Shown: in pieces, positions 1 to 11,300 of the stretch
Position numbering within the stretch: the first letter of the stretch is position 1
How the letters are laid out: each line of letters opens with the position of its first letter
Source of the DNA: Rehmannia glutinosa
Lineage: Eukaryota; Streptophyta; Magnoliopsida; Lamiales; Orobanchaceae
NCBI GenBank assembly: GCA_016081115.2
Contig: CM071930.1
Coordinates: 43,189,335 to 43,253,334, forward strand
DNA length: 64,000 nt
Reading direction: 5' to 3'
Program-made: the position numbers and the translations under genes
The notes under the pieces: generated by a model
What the model saw: the letters and a program-made list of their open reading frames with translations, nothing else
Told to the model about the DNA's origin: nothing
Database searches by the model: none

Positions 1-15
1 GTTGAACTAAAAAAA

Positions 16-1740
16 ATGTTGGATGAAAATAATATTATGCTGAAGACTTTCCGAATGGCAAAAGACAAAATCCAACATTCTTCAAATTCTGATGTTAGAT
101 TGCATCTAATAGGTGCCCGAAATACTGATGCAAGGAGGTACAATTTGCCTTCAAGTTCTGAAGTTGCCGCTTTGATTGTTGGTGATTTTGATCATGCTCT
201 AGGTGAAAGGGATATTTTGGTTGAAACAAAATCAAGATATCTGAAACGTATAAATGAGTTGAATACCTCCTATCTGGCTTTGTAATATCATTTGCTATTA
301 CCTTATGGTGAAGACGGGTTCAGATAAGACATCCCATTCTCTGAATTGAAGAAATCAAGTCTAGGGGGGAGAAAAATAATAAGCGTTCATGAATTCCTTG
401 CATGTAGATTACACGACTGATTACTAGAATCTTCGTCTATTCCATCATCGCGAAGATTGTTTCAACAATTAATAGTTGACGCTTATGCAATGTTAGAATC
501 ATCATGATTGAAATATATTCGCTTGCATCAAAAGAAGTTGCGTTGCGATATATATAAAAGCATGTCGATGATGTGTTAAATGGAGATATCAATCCCAACA
601 CTCAAGGAAAACGTATTATATTACCCTTCAGTTTCACCGGAGGTGCATGATTCATGATATAAAACTATCAAGATGCAATGGCTATTTGTCGTTGGGCTGG
701 ATATCCAGATTTATTTATAACATTTACTTCCAACCCAAAATGGCCAGAGATTGTTCGTTTTCCTTGAGAATAAGAATCTGAATCCCGAGGACCGACCCGA
801 TATGTTTGTAGAATCTTGAAAACTAAGCTAGACGCTTTAATCAAAGATCTTCGGCAAAATGAAATATTTGGAAAAGTAGTAGCAGGTTATGAATTATTAT
901 TTTTATATTATTATTATTATATGTAGATTATTATATTATTAATATTATTATTACTACTACTACTATTATTATTATTATAGTTTAAATGTTATTAATCATT
1001 ATATACTTTTTTGATTTCCTGATTTTATTCATTGCAGTTATATACACGATAGAATTTCATAAATGTGGATTGCCTCATGCTCATATATTACTATTTCTAG
1101 GCTAAGGAAGACAAGTTTCCAACCGCAACTGAAATAGATAGATTTATATCAGCCGAAATACCAGACGAGGCATCTGATCCAAGCTATTATGCAGCAGTAA
1201 GAGATTTTATGATTCATGGGACATGTGGTGATGTAAGAAAAAACTCACCCTGCATGTCTGGAGGTCGTTGTACCAAGCATTTTCCGAAAAAAATTGTTGA
1301 TGCTACTACATTTGATGAAGAATGTTATCCACGTTATAAGCGTTGAGATAATGGGAGAATAGTTGAGAAGAATGGTGTACCTCTTTGACAACAGATATGT
1401 TGTTCCTCATAATCGTCGATTGCTACTCAAGTACGGTGCTCACATTAATGTGGAGTGGTGCAATCAATCAAGGTCAATTAAGTATTTGTTTAAATATGTG
1501 AATAAGGGGCACAATCGTGTGACCGCTTCATTCTATCAGAGTACAAATGCTGATGAATCTGGGAAACCTGTCGATGAAGTCAACATGTACTATGATTGCA
1601 GATATGTTTCGTCATGCGAGGCAGCATGGAGATTGTTGGGATTTGAACTCCAATATAAATATCCTTCTATTGAACGCCTTAGTTTTCATCTTGAAAACAA
1701 GCAGAACATTATTTTTCATGATTCTGAACGAATAGATGAC
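16..1740 (+). pseudogene. Helitron Rep (HUH nuclease) portion, broken
   Basis: The first open segment (16-285) reads like the Helitron N-terminal domain (RRYNLPSSSEVAALIVGD). Further pieces include TFTSNPKWPEI near 720, the HUH-like motif GLPHAHILLF (about 1067-1098) and the catalytic-tyrosine motif YLFKYVNKG near 1480-1510. In the family this nuclease nicks and joins single-stranded DNA during rolling-circle transposition. Stops lie between segments (for example after 285 and at 1345). After about residue 125 of the 1363-2037 frame the sequence passes almost directly into helicase, so the long linker normally present between the two domains has been deleted. Confidence 0.82.
886..1037 (+). 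other. probable intron in Helitron Rep with a TTA microsatellite
   Basis: The Rep frame is broken by 152 bases that begin GT and end GCAG. Joining 885 to 1038 restores the family sequence around VIYTIEFHKCGLPHAH in frame. Much of the interval is a degenerate (TTA)n tract, about 890-985. Introns are known in plant Helitron Rep/helicase genes. An inserted microsatellite is a less likely reading because the splice junctions fit exactly. Confidence 0.6.
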
Positions 1741-3179
1741 GTTCTAAATAAGAGTACTGTTAGGTATGATCGTAGTGTGTTGTTTGTGGAAAATAAAAGC
1801 CTTCTTTCGAAGATGACGGATGAACAACATCAAGTGTATTCCAAAATAATAAGTGTTGTTCAATCCAGTGAAGGTGGTATGTTCTTTGTATATGGATACG
1901 GAGGTACTGGAAAGACATTCCTGTGGAGGGCTTTATCTTCTTCTAGGTTGAGATCTCAGGGACAAATTGTACTAAATGTGACATCGAGTGGCATATCATC
2001 CCTTCTCTTACCCAGTGGAAGGACCGCACATTCTTGATTTGTTATTCCATTAAACCCAAATGAAGATTCTACGTGCAATATCAAACAAGGAACCCCGCTA
2101 GCCGAATTGATCATTCGTTGTAAACTCATTATTTGGGACGAAGCACCGATGATGAACAAATACTATTTTGAGTCAGTGGACCAATCTGTACGAGATGTTA
2201 TGCATCTCGAGAACCCAAATAGTCTCGATATCCCATTTGGAGGTAAAATAGTCATTTTCGGTGGAAATTTCAGACAAATATTACATGTTGTACCCAAGGG
2301 AACACGACAAGATAGTGTTAATGCCACAATAAATTCATCATGTTTGTGGAAGGATATTACAGTTCTTAGACTGACCAAAAATATGCGTCTTAAAAGTCTT
2401 GGTAAAACTGATGATTATGCTGATTTGGTTAAGTTTTCTGAATGGATAGCAAGCATTAGAGACGGAACAATCAGAGAAGAAAGTGATGGTTATGCCACTA
2501 TTAATATTCCTGAAGATATTTTTCTCGAGGCCTCTGATGATCCAATTGCAACTATTGTTGAAGATACGTATCCAATGTTTAGATATGCCATTGATGATCC
2601 GACTTATTTGAAGAAAAGAGCTATTTTGGCACCTAAACTTGATGTTGTCGAGTCAATTAATCAATATATCACATGTTTCAACTCCTCCGAAGGCCATACA
2701 TTTTTTAGTTCTGACGCACATGTAAGTCAGATTCTGATGTTGATTTCTTGCATGATCTGCATACGCCGGAATTCCTCAATGGTATAAAATACTTCGGTGT
2801 TCCAAATCTTGAATTGCATCTGAAGGTTGGGACTCCGGTTATGCTATTGAGGAACATAGACCATTCGATTGGATTGTGTAACGGTACAAGATTAGTGATT
2901 ACGAGGCTCGGCAAGCATGTACTTGAGTCTAAATATTTAACTGGCACCAATGCAGGTCATAAGGTGTTGATTCCGCGAATGACATTAACCCCTTCGGACC
3001 TTAGGATACCATTCAAGTTTCAACGTAGACAATTTCATCTAATTATTTTGCATGCAATGACCATTAACAAGAGCCAAGGACAATTTCTCTCCAATGTGGG
3101 CCTGTATTTAAAAAATCATGTTTTCAGTCGTGGTCAATTATACGTTTTTGTCTCTCGAGTTACGAATCCTAAGGGATGA
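1741..3179 (+). pseudogene. Helitron Pif1-like helicase, broken
   Basis: This is the C-terminal superfamily 1B helicase domain of the Helitron polyprotein, which would unwind donor DNA. The Walker A motif GYGGTGKT is at 1894-1917, the Walker B motif IIWDEAPM at 2128-2151, a GGNFRQ motif near 2257-2275 (GGDFRQ in the family, so Asp to Asn), and the late motifs MTINKSQGQ and SRGQLYVFVSRV near 3055-3165. A TGA at 2035-2037 replaces a codon that is usually Arg (TAHSR). The frame shifts near 2700-2750, where family sequence is also missing. Read from fragments 1363-2037, 2107-2787 and 2748-3179. Confidence 0.88.
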
Positions 3180-3389
3180 AAATATTAGTTTGTGGAGACG
3201 ATAAATCGAAAAAGAAACAGACGAATAATGTTGTGTACAAGGAAGTATTCTAAAATGTGTAATTATTGAATGTAGTTCTTACCTTGATTTATGTTTCTCG
3301 AGTTCTTATCTTTCAATTATACATTCTTATTTATTTTAATCTTTATATATATATACACAATTTACATTCAACAACACATTTCATCACAT

Positions 3390-3417
3390 CCCGTGCGTCG
3401 CTCGGGTCAAGTACTAG
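3390..3417 (+). other. Helitron 3' terminus (hairpin plus CTAG)
   Basis: CCCGTGCGTCGCTCGGG (3390-3406) folds into a GC-rich hairpin with one T-T mismatch. Seven bases later comes CTAG (3414-3417), followed by T. This matches the canonical Helitron end: a hairpin about 10 bases inside a terminal CTRR, inserted before T. Confidence 0.85.
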
Positions 3418-4356
3418 TTGAATTATAATGAATGATTCTTACTTTAAGAAGCAAACAATATGTAGTAATAAATAATGTTGGAGGAGGTTAGATGGGACAA
3501 TGTGGCATTGGGCCCCTAATGCACATAACTGTATTAGTCTTGTTGTGAATTTGATTTAGGAAGGTAAATCAAATGTACTTGACCTAGGGTTCCGGAGAGC
3601 GAGGTGAGGTACTTTGTTCAAGGGTACCTGACCTAGGGTCCCAAAGAGTAAGGTAAGGTACTTTGTTCGAGGGTACCTGAAACAGAGCACACGTTAGGTT
3701 AGCCGGGGTAGCCCCCAGCTAAGGCCCTCCGAAGCATAAGTCAGAATAAGGCATTTGAGGTACTTAGAAAGCTAAAGAGCGAGGTAATTTAGAATAATAA
3801 CAAATTACCTTTTACCTTAATTTTCGTGTCATATTTATAGTACTATTCATGGTGAAATGTAGATCATCGTACATGTGGTGCTCCATCAACAGTAGAGAGT
3901 TTGCGGGCGACTTGAATCGGGCCCTTGGGTCAGGTCGGAACCCATATAAAAAAGCCGCAGATCTTGGGGGTATTTTGGTAATTTTAAGCATAGCGAGGTC
4001 AGTATAGTAATTTCTATATCATTTACTCCCCTAGTTACTTTAGTAATTTATTACTAAAGTAACTCAATCTGGATCCTTGAATCTGAAGCGACACGAAATC
4101 TAGTCCATTGAATTTGAAAAGATTTCTAATCTCGACCATTGAATTTGAAAGGGTGCTTGATCGGTTGAACCTCTTGCCTCTCAATATATATATAAATATG
4201 CCATTTCAAAAATTTCACCTTTCACGTTTCATCTCAAACCACTTTGCACCTTGAGCTCACAACGACATAGTGAATACCCAACTCACGTCCCAAGATTCAC
4301 ATTCCTTGCTTCACGTTTAGAAGTAGGCTCTATAATTCTTTTTGTCAATTTTCATT
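3418..4356 (+). other. non-coding stretch upstream of the broken transposase-like gene
   Basis: No coding signal is seen. The segment holds a two-copy 49-base tandem repeat (3575-3672) and an AT-rich TATA-like tract (TATATATATAAATA, about 4185-4198), roughly 160 bases before the ATG at 4357. It probably belongs to the same decayed element as the gene that follows. I could not define its termini. Confidence 0.4.
3575..3672 (+). repeat. 49-bp tandem duplication
   Basis: Two adjacent units, 3575-3623 and 3624-3672, both start with GTAC and contain TGACCTAGGG and GGTACTTTGTTC. They differ at a handful of positions, so the duplication is not recent. Confidence 0.85.
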
Positions 4357-5720
4357 ATGTTAATTCGCACTCCTCCTACTTCACCTTCTAAATCTTCGAG
4401 CTCTAAGTGTTCTGACTCAGGGTCATCCTCTTCGACCTCGAACTTCACCTCATCTTGTGGCGAGGCTTTCCCATCGTCCTCTCCTCTGGAAAAAGGTTTA
4501 GACGAGGTCGAGCTTATTACTTAGGTTTTCTTTATCCAATGTGGTTATAAATATTTTAAATGGCTTTAACATTTTCCTAGCTCAGCTCGTTCCTAACTCA
4601 TATCGCCAAATTGTGGGTTTTATTATTTTGATGCATTACTTTCAAGATACGCCATCTTTTTCCCATTTTTGCGAATTAAACTCCAATAATTCCTCTTCGA
4701 ATACCACCGACTCCCATTTTTTTATATCTCACTTAGGCCCAGTAAAAAGGTGTTGCATCGAGTCCCTTCTTTCGTTTGACCTTGGAAAGATAAATTTGTA
4801 TATATCCAAGTTCCTCTAGATACTCCTTGGAGGCTTCCTACTGACTAGATGGTAGGTCAACCTCGACCCCGTAATTTTTCTCCTTTTACTTGGGAGGCTG
4901 ATTTTGTGCCCAGGTTAACTTAACTTTGGTACGAGGCATGTGACCTCATTACTGACGATGTCTTATCCTTAGTTGATCTAAGTCCGACACCTCTCCACGC
5001 ATCCCTTATTATTGGTAACATCCTTTTATTTGTCTTTTGCTTTTTAGCTTTTAGCTGCCACCCTAACCAATAAAATTCTTGTGTAGATATGACGATCTGA
5101 GCTGTTGTTCTTTGAAAAGCCCTTGCTGACCAAAAAAAGGTCCTGCTCGTTCGCAGGCGAGCTCGCCGACAAGCTGCTGCCTCGAGCCTCCCACTAGACA
5201 TGGAGGTGGCCTCGGCTTTGTCCGTGACCATAGCAACTAACCCTACAAGTGAGGCTCCATCAAAGAAGGTTACTAAAGTCTCGGGTAGTAAGCCTAAGGA
5301 AACATAGAGAAAGGGAGTTGTGAAAGGGGTCTAAAGTGAGGCGAGGAAGAATACTTGTCTTCTCCTGCATATCGTTCCGCTATGGCTAATTCACGAACCA
5401 AAGCGGTTAAATCCTTTTTGAACTCTTTTTCCTGTGAAAAGCTGGTGGCTGAGAGGGCGGCAATTTATCTTTTTGACGGGTTTAACTTATGTCGCAAGTA
5501 AGGCATCAAGAGAGGAGCCTTTAAGTCTGACTTCGATCTTGGAAAGCTAGATCCTTTTGAGAAAAGTGAAATGAAGCCTAATGCTGAGAACGAAGTGCTG
5601 GCTTCTGGCGATGCTGGAGATTCTAGCGAGATGGGAGTTTCAGGCGAAGTGGAAGTTGTGGACGATGTAGAGGAAGTCAAGGAATTTTCAGAACTCGTGA
5701 AGTCCTTCTTAGCCTCCTAA
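4357..5720 (+). pseudogene. gypsy-type putative transposase gene (Transposase_28-like), broken
   Basis: The ATG at 4357 opens a Ser/Thr-rich N-terminus that stops at 4524. The next segment (4541-4819) contains AQLVPNSYRQIVGF, then a short Phe-rich stretch and FFISHLGPVKR, resembling the conserved core of the plant family annotated as putative gypsy-type transposon protein. At 5380-5720 a tail reads through AERAAIYLFDGFNLCRK into an acidic end, typical of the C-terminus of these proteins. Stops and shifts separate the pieces, and the stretch near 5010-5090 could be an intron. The function of the family is not established. The assignment rests on recalled family character and is moderate. Confidence 0.5.
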
Positions 5721-6333
5721 TAGGGTTTAATCATACTTCGCTAGTTTTGTAAATTGTTGGGAAAATTTGTTGTATAGATTTTGATGATGCTATGTAAATT
5801 AGATTAGAAAGTTGGCACCCCATTTTCTGTTGTAAATTCCACTATATAATAGATAGGATCTATAAGTTGAGTTGAAGCAACCAAGTTGAAGAATGCAGAA
5901 TTGACTGAAGGACAAAGTGAAAAATCAGCTGAGTGTGAAAGAGAAGATTTAGTCAAGTACTAAAAAGTTGTCTCTGTTGGCATACTGACAGCTAAGTCAC
6001 TCCCAGATGTTTTGAGAAGACTTATAAAGGGGTTTAGTAGCAAATAGACTCAAAGAAAGCTGAAGAAGTCCGTTGATAAGTAAAGTCAAAGAATTACTCA
6101 AAGAGGAAAGAAGATAGTCTGCAACCTTAAAGTTGTTTTGCTGAAAGAGTGCAAACGGTTGGGAACCAATGAGATGTTCGCAGAACACCTACTGTGTTTC
6201 AGGCAAACCTGCAAAGAATTAAACAAAGGTTGGGTCAATATCAATTGCTGCATAACAAGATAAGCCAACAACCATGAAGTGGAGTTTAAAAATATGTCTA
6301 TCTCTTCAATGGACATATGTTTTGAACTGCAAC

Positions 6334-6340
6334 TATAAAA
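6334..6340 (+). promoter_or_regulatory. TATA box of A1 5' LTR
   Basis: TATAAAA in the same relative place as 13442-13448 in the 3' LTR and as the reverse-strand boxes at 15687-15693 and 19378-19384 of A2. Transcription would start about 30 bases downstream. Confidence 0.6.
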
Positions 6341-7066
6341 GGGTCAGGAGTTTATGTGAGAGAGTACAAGAGATAAAACAGAGCATTCAAGCAATCTGAG
6401 AAAAGAGCATTCAAGCAAAATACTCTCAAGCAATACACTATAATCCTCAAGCCTACATTCGAAATCTATCTAACCAACACTCTCATTGAAGGAAAGAAAA
6501 GTTTCAACCTATTGAAGAGGAAATTTGTTTAAAGACAAAGGGGTCTGCACATCCAAGGATTGAAGGAAGTCCAGTGACGTCAAGTTAGAACCAACTTCAG
6601 ATTCATTGGAGGGCTTCGTGATCAAATCCAAGAATTCAAAGAGGCAGAATTAGTGAGACAGATGTCTTATGAAGAGCTGAGTCCTAAGAGTTAAGCCAAC
6701 TGTGTGATCAAGGCTTGCTCAGACTATTTATCCTTTTTGTAACACGACTGTTGCATTAGTGGATTACCTCCAGGAGTTGGAGAAGAATGGAGTAGAGGAA
6801 TTATCTCATCCTAGAACCACTATAAAATTGTTATGTGTCTATTTACTTTCAGCATTTATTTCTTGCATATTTTAATTCTGCTAATTGATATATTTGCCAA
6901 ACTCGACTTATAATAACTTAACTAAAACAAGTGTTGTAAAACATATTTTTACAAAGGGTGTAAGACTTCCATTGTTAAAACGAAGTTAGCTGAAAATTTA
7001 AAGATCTCACTTCACTTAGTTGAGTTACTATATCAACAGTTCAGTAGAGTCTATTGAATGGTTAAC

Positions 7067-7272
7067 TCTCATGTTGAGATTGAACTAAGTTGTCTCTCAA
7101 GGACTTAGCTACTAGTTGTGAAAACTCTGATTTAAGATTAGTTCAAAGAACACAAATACTTGGACGATTTTATTAGTTGTCTCATGTTGAGATTGAACTA
7201 AGTTGTCTCTCAAGGACTTAGCTACTAGTTGTGAAAACTCTGATTTAAGATTAGTTCAAAGAACACAAATAC
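7067..7272 (+). repeat. 93-bp direct duplication in LTR
   Basis: Units 7067-7159 and 7180-7272 are visually identical, each starting TCTCATGTTGAG and ending CACAAATAC, separated by 20 bases. The other family A LTRs here have one copy, so this is a private, recent event. Confidence 0.9.
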
Positions 7273-7287
7273 CCCTTGGGACCTACA

Positions 7288-7310
7288 AGTGGCATCAGAG
7301 CGGTTGGTTC
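7288..7310 (+). other. primer-binding site of A1
   Basis: AGTGGCATCAGAGC directly after the LTR is one base off TGGTATCAGAGC, which pairs with the 3' end of plant initiator Met-tRNA. It fixes the 5' LTR boundary and the orientation. Confidence 0.85.
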
Positions 7311-7405
7311 AAAGAACCTTCCGCACTGGTTACTAAACTAGATCTCAATCTTTTTAAAGATTCAACACTTATAAGTTCTTAAACTTTCTTTAAAGAGTTA
7401 TTATC

Positions 7406-7831
7406 ATGGAAACAAATCTATCTCGCATTCCCATGTTCACTGTTGAGGAGTTTGATGATTGGAAGATTCCTATGCAGACACATCTCTCAGCGTTGCACGG
7501 TGAAATGTGGTTCGTCATTGAAGATGGACCCATACAAATTACGAAAGTGAATACAGATGTGAGAGATGCTGTCGCTGCTGAAGAAGAGGTTGTTGCTGCA
7601 GCATAAAGGCCTGCTACGGTTAAAAAACCACGAAGCGAATGGACCAATGAGGACAGAAAAAGATACAACTTGGACAGTGTTCATTTCATTAGAGATCATG
7701 TTGAAAAGAAAGACGTGACATTGGAATATGTCTCAACTGAGAAACAATTAGCTGATATATTCACAAAAACCATTTGTGAATCAGGGTTTGAAGAGTTAAA
7801 GAATGAGCTTGGATTGATTGAGCTATCTTAA
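7406..7831 (+). pseudogene. gag start fused to RNase H end (A1)
   Basis: ATG at 7406 starts a Copia gag (RIPMFTVEEFDDWKIPMQTHL) that reaches a TAA after AAVAAA-like sequence at 7603-7605 and continues as KRYNLDSV. Near 7680 it changes to the very end of pol (HFIRDHVEKK, KQLADIFTK, ELGLIELS) with the stop at 7829-7831. The protease, integrase, reverse transcriptase and most of RNase H are deleted. The intact arrangement can be seen in A3 and A4. Confidence 0.85.
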
Positions 7832-8370
7832 TAAGCTCAGAAGATTCATTCAACATAGTAAAAAGCAAAATAATTGCATTTCAGAAGAGTTTTACTCTGT
7901 CAGCAGAGTAAAATAAGCCAAATTGGATGATCAACAGAGTGAAGTGAACTAAAAAGCTGAGCCTTATTAGCAGACTAAAGAGAGAAGCAAAGTCACGTAA
8001 GCCAAAATGAGTCAACATACACATTTATTGGCTAAGGGACAAAACATGGTCGTTTTCATTAAAGCAAGAATGTTTTGAGATGATGTCAATGTTATTAAAT
8101 GAAAAACAGTAAAAGCTGCTACAGAAAACCTATGATTGGCAAAAATGTTGCTGGCATTTAATGCAGGAAAATAAAGATACTTTTTTGGATTAATCTCAAC
8201 CGTTGATTAAATTCAAAGTGGGATCCCAGAAACGTCTCTTCACATTACATATATATCAGAATAGTTCTTTCTCTCTTTTCACACTCCCATTCAAACTCTT
8301 TCAGAAATTCCAAAAAACTCTCAGCAAAGAAAAACCTAAGTTCGAAGCTTCAAACTTTCGAAAAATCACT
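7832..8370 (+). other. spacer between pol end and accessory ORF (A1)
   Basis: No coding potential of note. It corresponds to the spacer of A3 at 45286-45846. It is presumed to act as a leader or promoter for the accessory ORF, but no defined signal was recognised. Confidence 0.5.
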
Positions 8371-11300
8371 ATGGCAACAAAGAAGGGATCAAGTTATGCT
8401 CTGGATTTTGCTAAATTATCAGAAAAAGTGTACTTCGGTGTACTCATCGATGCCAAAGAATTGGTGAAACAATCTGCTGATTAAGAAAGGGCTAAAAAGA
8501 TTCTTAAGCACCTAGAAAAGTCTGGTCTTTTGAAGTTCCTCACTCTACCTATGCCACAAACCTTTCTTGAAGAGGTAGCTATGTTCTATGTGAACGCTTC
8601 TGTTCATGATCATGGAACTAATTTCTCTTTGAATGGAAAGGAAGTCAAGATAAACTGCGGCAGACTTGACTGAGCTGCGTCATCTTCCCAACAGCGGACT
8701 TAAAGAGTTGAAGAATTACGAGTTTGATCTCGAGAATATTTGGAAGGAGATTGCTGAGCTGCTTTGAAATTCAATGCATAAGCGACGAAGACTGTTATCA
8801 AGGAAGAATACCACAAACTTATGGATGTGGTTGCAAAATGTGTGGTCATCAAGTTCTGCTCCTATAATCAGTTGTTGCTTGCAAAGCTGATTGTCATGGC
8901 AGCTATCATGGAGGAACTTGAAGTCAACTGGAGCGAGTTCATTTTTGACAAGTTGTGTCAAAATGTGCAAAATATGGAGATAGTTGAAGGAAAATTCAAG
9001 AGCACTTTGGGCTATAGAATAGTTCTCGAATACTTGCTCAAGAAGAAGGTTTGCCTCTGAGGAAGGGAAAGCCATTTCATGTTAACAAGAGACTATTCAA
9101 AGGGAACTTGTCAGCTGCTCAGAAGAGAGCCCACACAAAGAAGAAGGGTACTCCTGAGGGAGCGAGTTCATTTTTGACAAGTTGTGTCAAAATGTGCAAA
9201 ATATGGAGATAGTTGAAGGAAAATTCAAGAGCACTTTGGGCTACAGAATAGTTCTCGAATACTTGCTCAAGAAGAAGGTTTGCCTCTGAGGAAGGGAGAG
9301 CCATTTCATGTTAACAAGAGACTATTCAAAGGGAACTTGTCACCGCTTTTGATGTGAGAGCCCACACAAAGAAGAAGGGTACTCCTGAGGGAGCGAGTTC
9401 ATTTTTGACAAGTTGTGTCAAAATGTGCAAAATATGGAGATAGTTGAAGGAAAATTCAAGAGCACTTTGGGCTACAGAATATATCTCGGATACTTGCTCA
9501 AGAAGAAGGTTTGCCTCTGAGGAAGGGAAAGCCATTTCATGTTAACAAGAGACTATTCAAAGGGAATTTGTCAGCTGCTCAGAAGAGAGCCCACACAAAG
9601 AAGAAGGGTACTCCTGAGGGGGAAACATCTGAATCTACCCCCACTGACACAGTTGTTCCGGGCCATGCTCCTACTCCAGCTGTCCCCAAGAAGCAAAGAA
9701 CAATTGCATCCCACAAGCCAGCTATAAAGAAGCATAAGACTCAACCGAAGAGAGGGCTGGGAGATGAGCCAGAAGAATCTGCAGTCAGAGTAGAGGCTGA
9801 GGATTATAAAGAAACTGAATCAGTGGAGATTCACTTGGAGAGGCGCTCCAAGAAGAATCAAGACAAACAGACTACTGCAGCTACCCATATCGAAAAAGTT
9901 GTGGTAGAATCAGCTTCTATGGACATAGCTGCAGCTGAGCCAATTGAAGCCAGAGTGGAGGACAAGGCAATTGTTGTGACCATTCATGAACATGTTGTGG
10001 AGGTACGGCCACAAGAAGGATAAGTAGCTATAAGAGATGGAGCTGCATCAGATGGATGATGGTCCCCTATCTATCTTGATATTGAGGCTAGGCAATATGT
10101 ATGGAGGATGTGGAAGTTGAGCATGAGTCACCATAAGTTTCAAAGGCCCGAAATGATTGAGAAAGAAGAGTGGCTTCCTGAATTCCTAAAGAACGTATCC
10201 GTTACTCCAGCATTAGATGAGAAATACGCCAACAATATGCTTCTAGAAAAGAAAGAGTAGGAATGGGAAAATGTAATTGATAAGGGCAAGAGCGTTGAAC
10301 CCCAAAGTGTCCCTTCACTAATGCAAACATTCCGAATGTCTATAGCAGTGGCGAAGAAGAAGTAGAAGGAGCTAATGCAGTAGAGGTAGCATAGCTAAGA
10401 CAAGCTTTAAAGGAATCCCATGAGATTGCTGAGGGAGCACAACTATCTGGGACTGGGGAACCATCATCCCCTACCCTCATTATTGAAGGAATGATGAGAG
10501 ACACAGATGCTCTCTCATCACCAGCTCACTCTCATGAAGATGTTGGAATTCGGGAAATTGGCGATGAAGCTTATGTCGAGTGGTCGATTTAGAAGAAGAA
10601 TTGCCAAAGGGGAACCCAGCTGAGCCACTCCCTGAGACTGCTATTGAGACAACAAAGATAAAATTATTTGAACAATCAAGAGATACAGCTAAGTCCCTAG
10701 TTATAGTTGACCCCAACACAATTCAAAATCAATCAGCTGGTGAGTCAGCTGATGGGGAAACTTAGCATAATGTAACCCATCGCTCATTTGAAAATCCTGA
10801 AAGGATTACAGGAGAGGACGAAGAAAGTTATTTGAAGGCCAGTAATGTTACAGTGGTTGAGACGGTTGTAACTGAGGCACATGTTGGAAGAGATATTGAA
10901 ACCACAATGGTTCAGACTGTTGTTGGCACTGAAAGTGCAATACTAGTGGTTGACACTACTGAGTATACCACAATTGTTGATGACCCAACAATGGTTGAGA
11001 CTGCTATAGGGATTGCCCAAGACCCATTAGCCATTGAGACTGTTGTGGGAAATAAAGAAGTAGTTGAGGAAGATCAAGTAAAGGATCAAAATCCAGCATC
11101 AGGGTCAGTTGAGCCGAATCCATCTGAATTAGAAGGGAATAACACAGAGGCAGCAGACTCAGATTCATATGTTATATTAACATTCAGTGAATCTACTGAA
11201 TCATATCAGGAAAGAGATGACCCAATGGGAGGTTTAAATTTCGCAAAAATGGGTCTGTTCTGGTGGACCTCCTCCTCAACCTGCTAGATCTCCTGCAAAT

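Larger units (their letters stand above)
1..3417 (+). mobile_element. Helitron, 3' part of a decayed autonomous-type copy
   Basis: Remnants of the Helitron Rep/helicase polyprotein run in order on the plus strand: a Helitron N-terminal segment (16-285), the HUH-type Rep nuclease (about 640-1560) and a Pif1-like helicase (about 1800-3179). They are followed by a 3' hairpin and terminal CTAG with a T after it (3390-3418), the hallmark of rolling-circle Helitrons, which insert between A and T. The 5' TC end lies outside the window. Stops, frameshifts and a missing segment between Rep and helicase show that it cannot encode its own transposase. Confidence 0.88.
5755..7287 (+). repeat. 5' LTR of A1
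   Basis: Begins TGTTGGGAAAATTT and ends GGGACCTACA, directly followed by the primer-binding site. A TATA box (TATAAAA) is at 6334-6340, so U3 is about 580 bases. It is longer than the 3' LTR partly because of an internal 93-base direct duplication (7067-7272). Confidence 0.85.

Noticed and set aside
4342..4524. A Ser-rich ORF as a separate host gene
   Set aside because: It is best read as the N-terminus of the broken transposase-like gene continuing at 4541.
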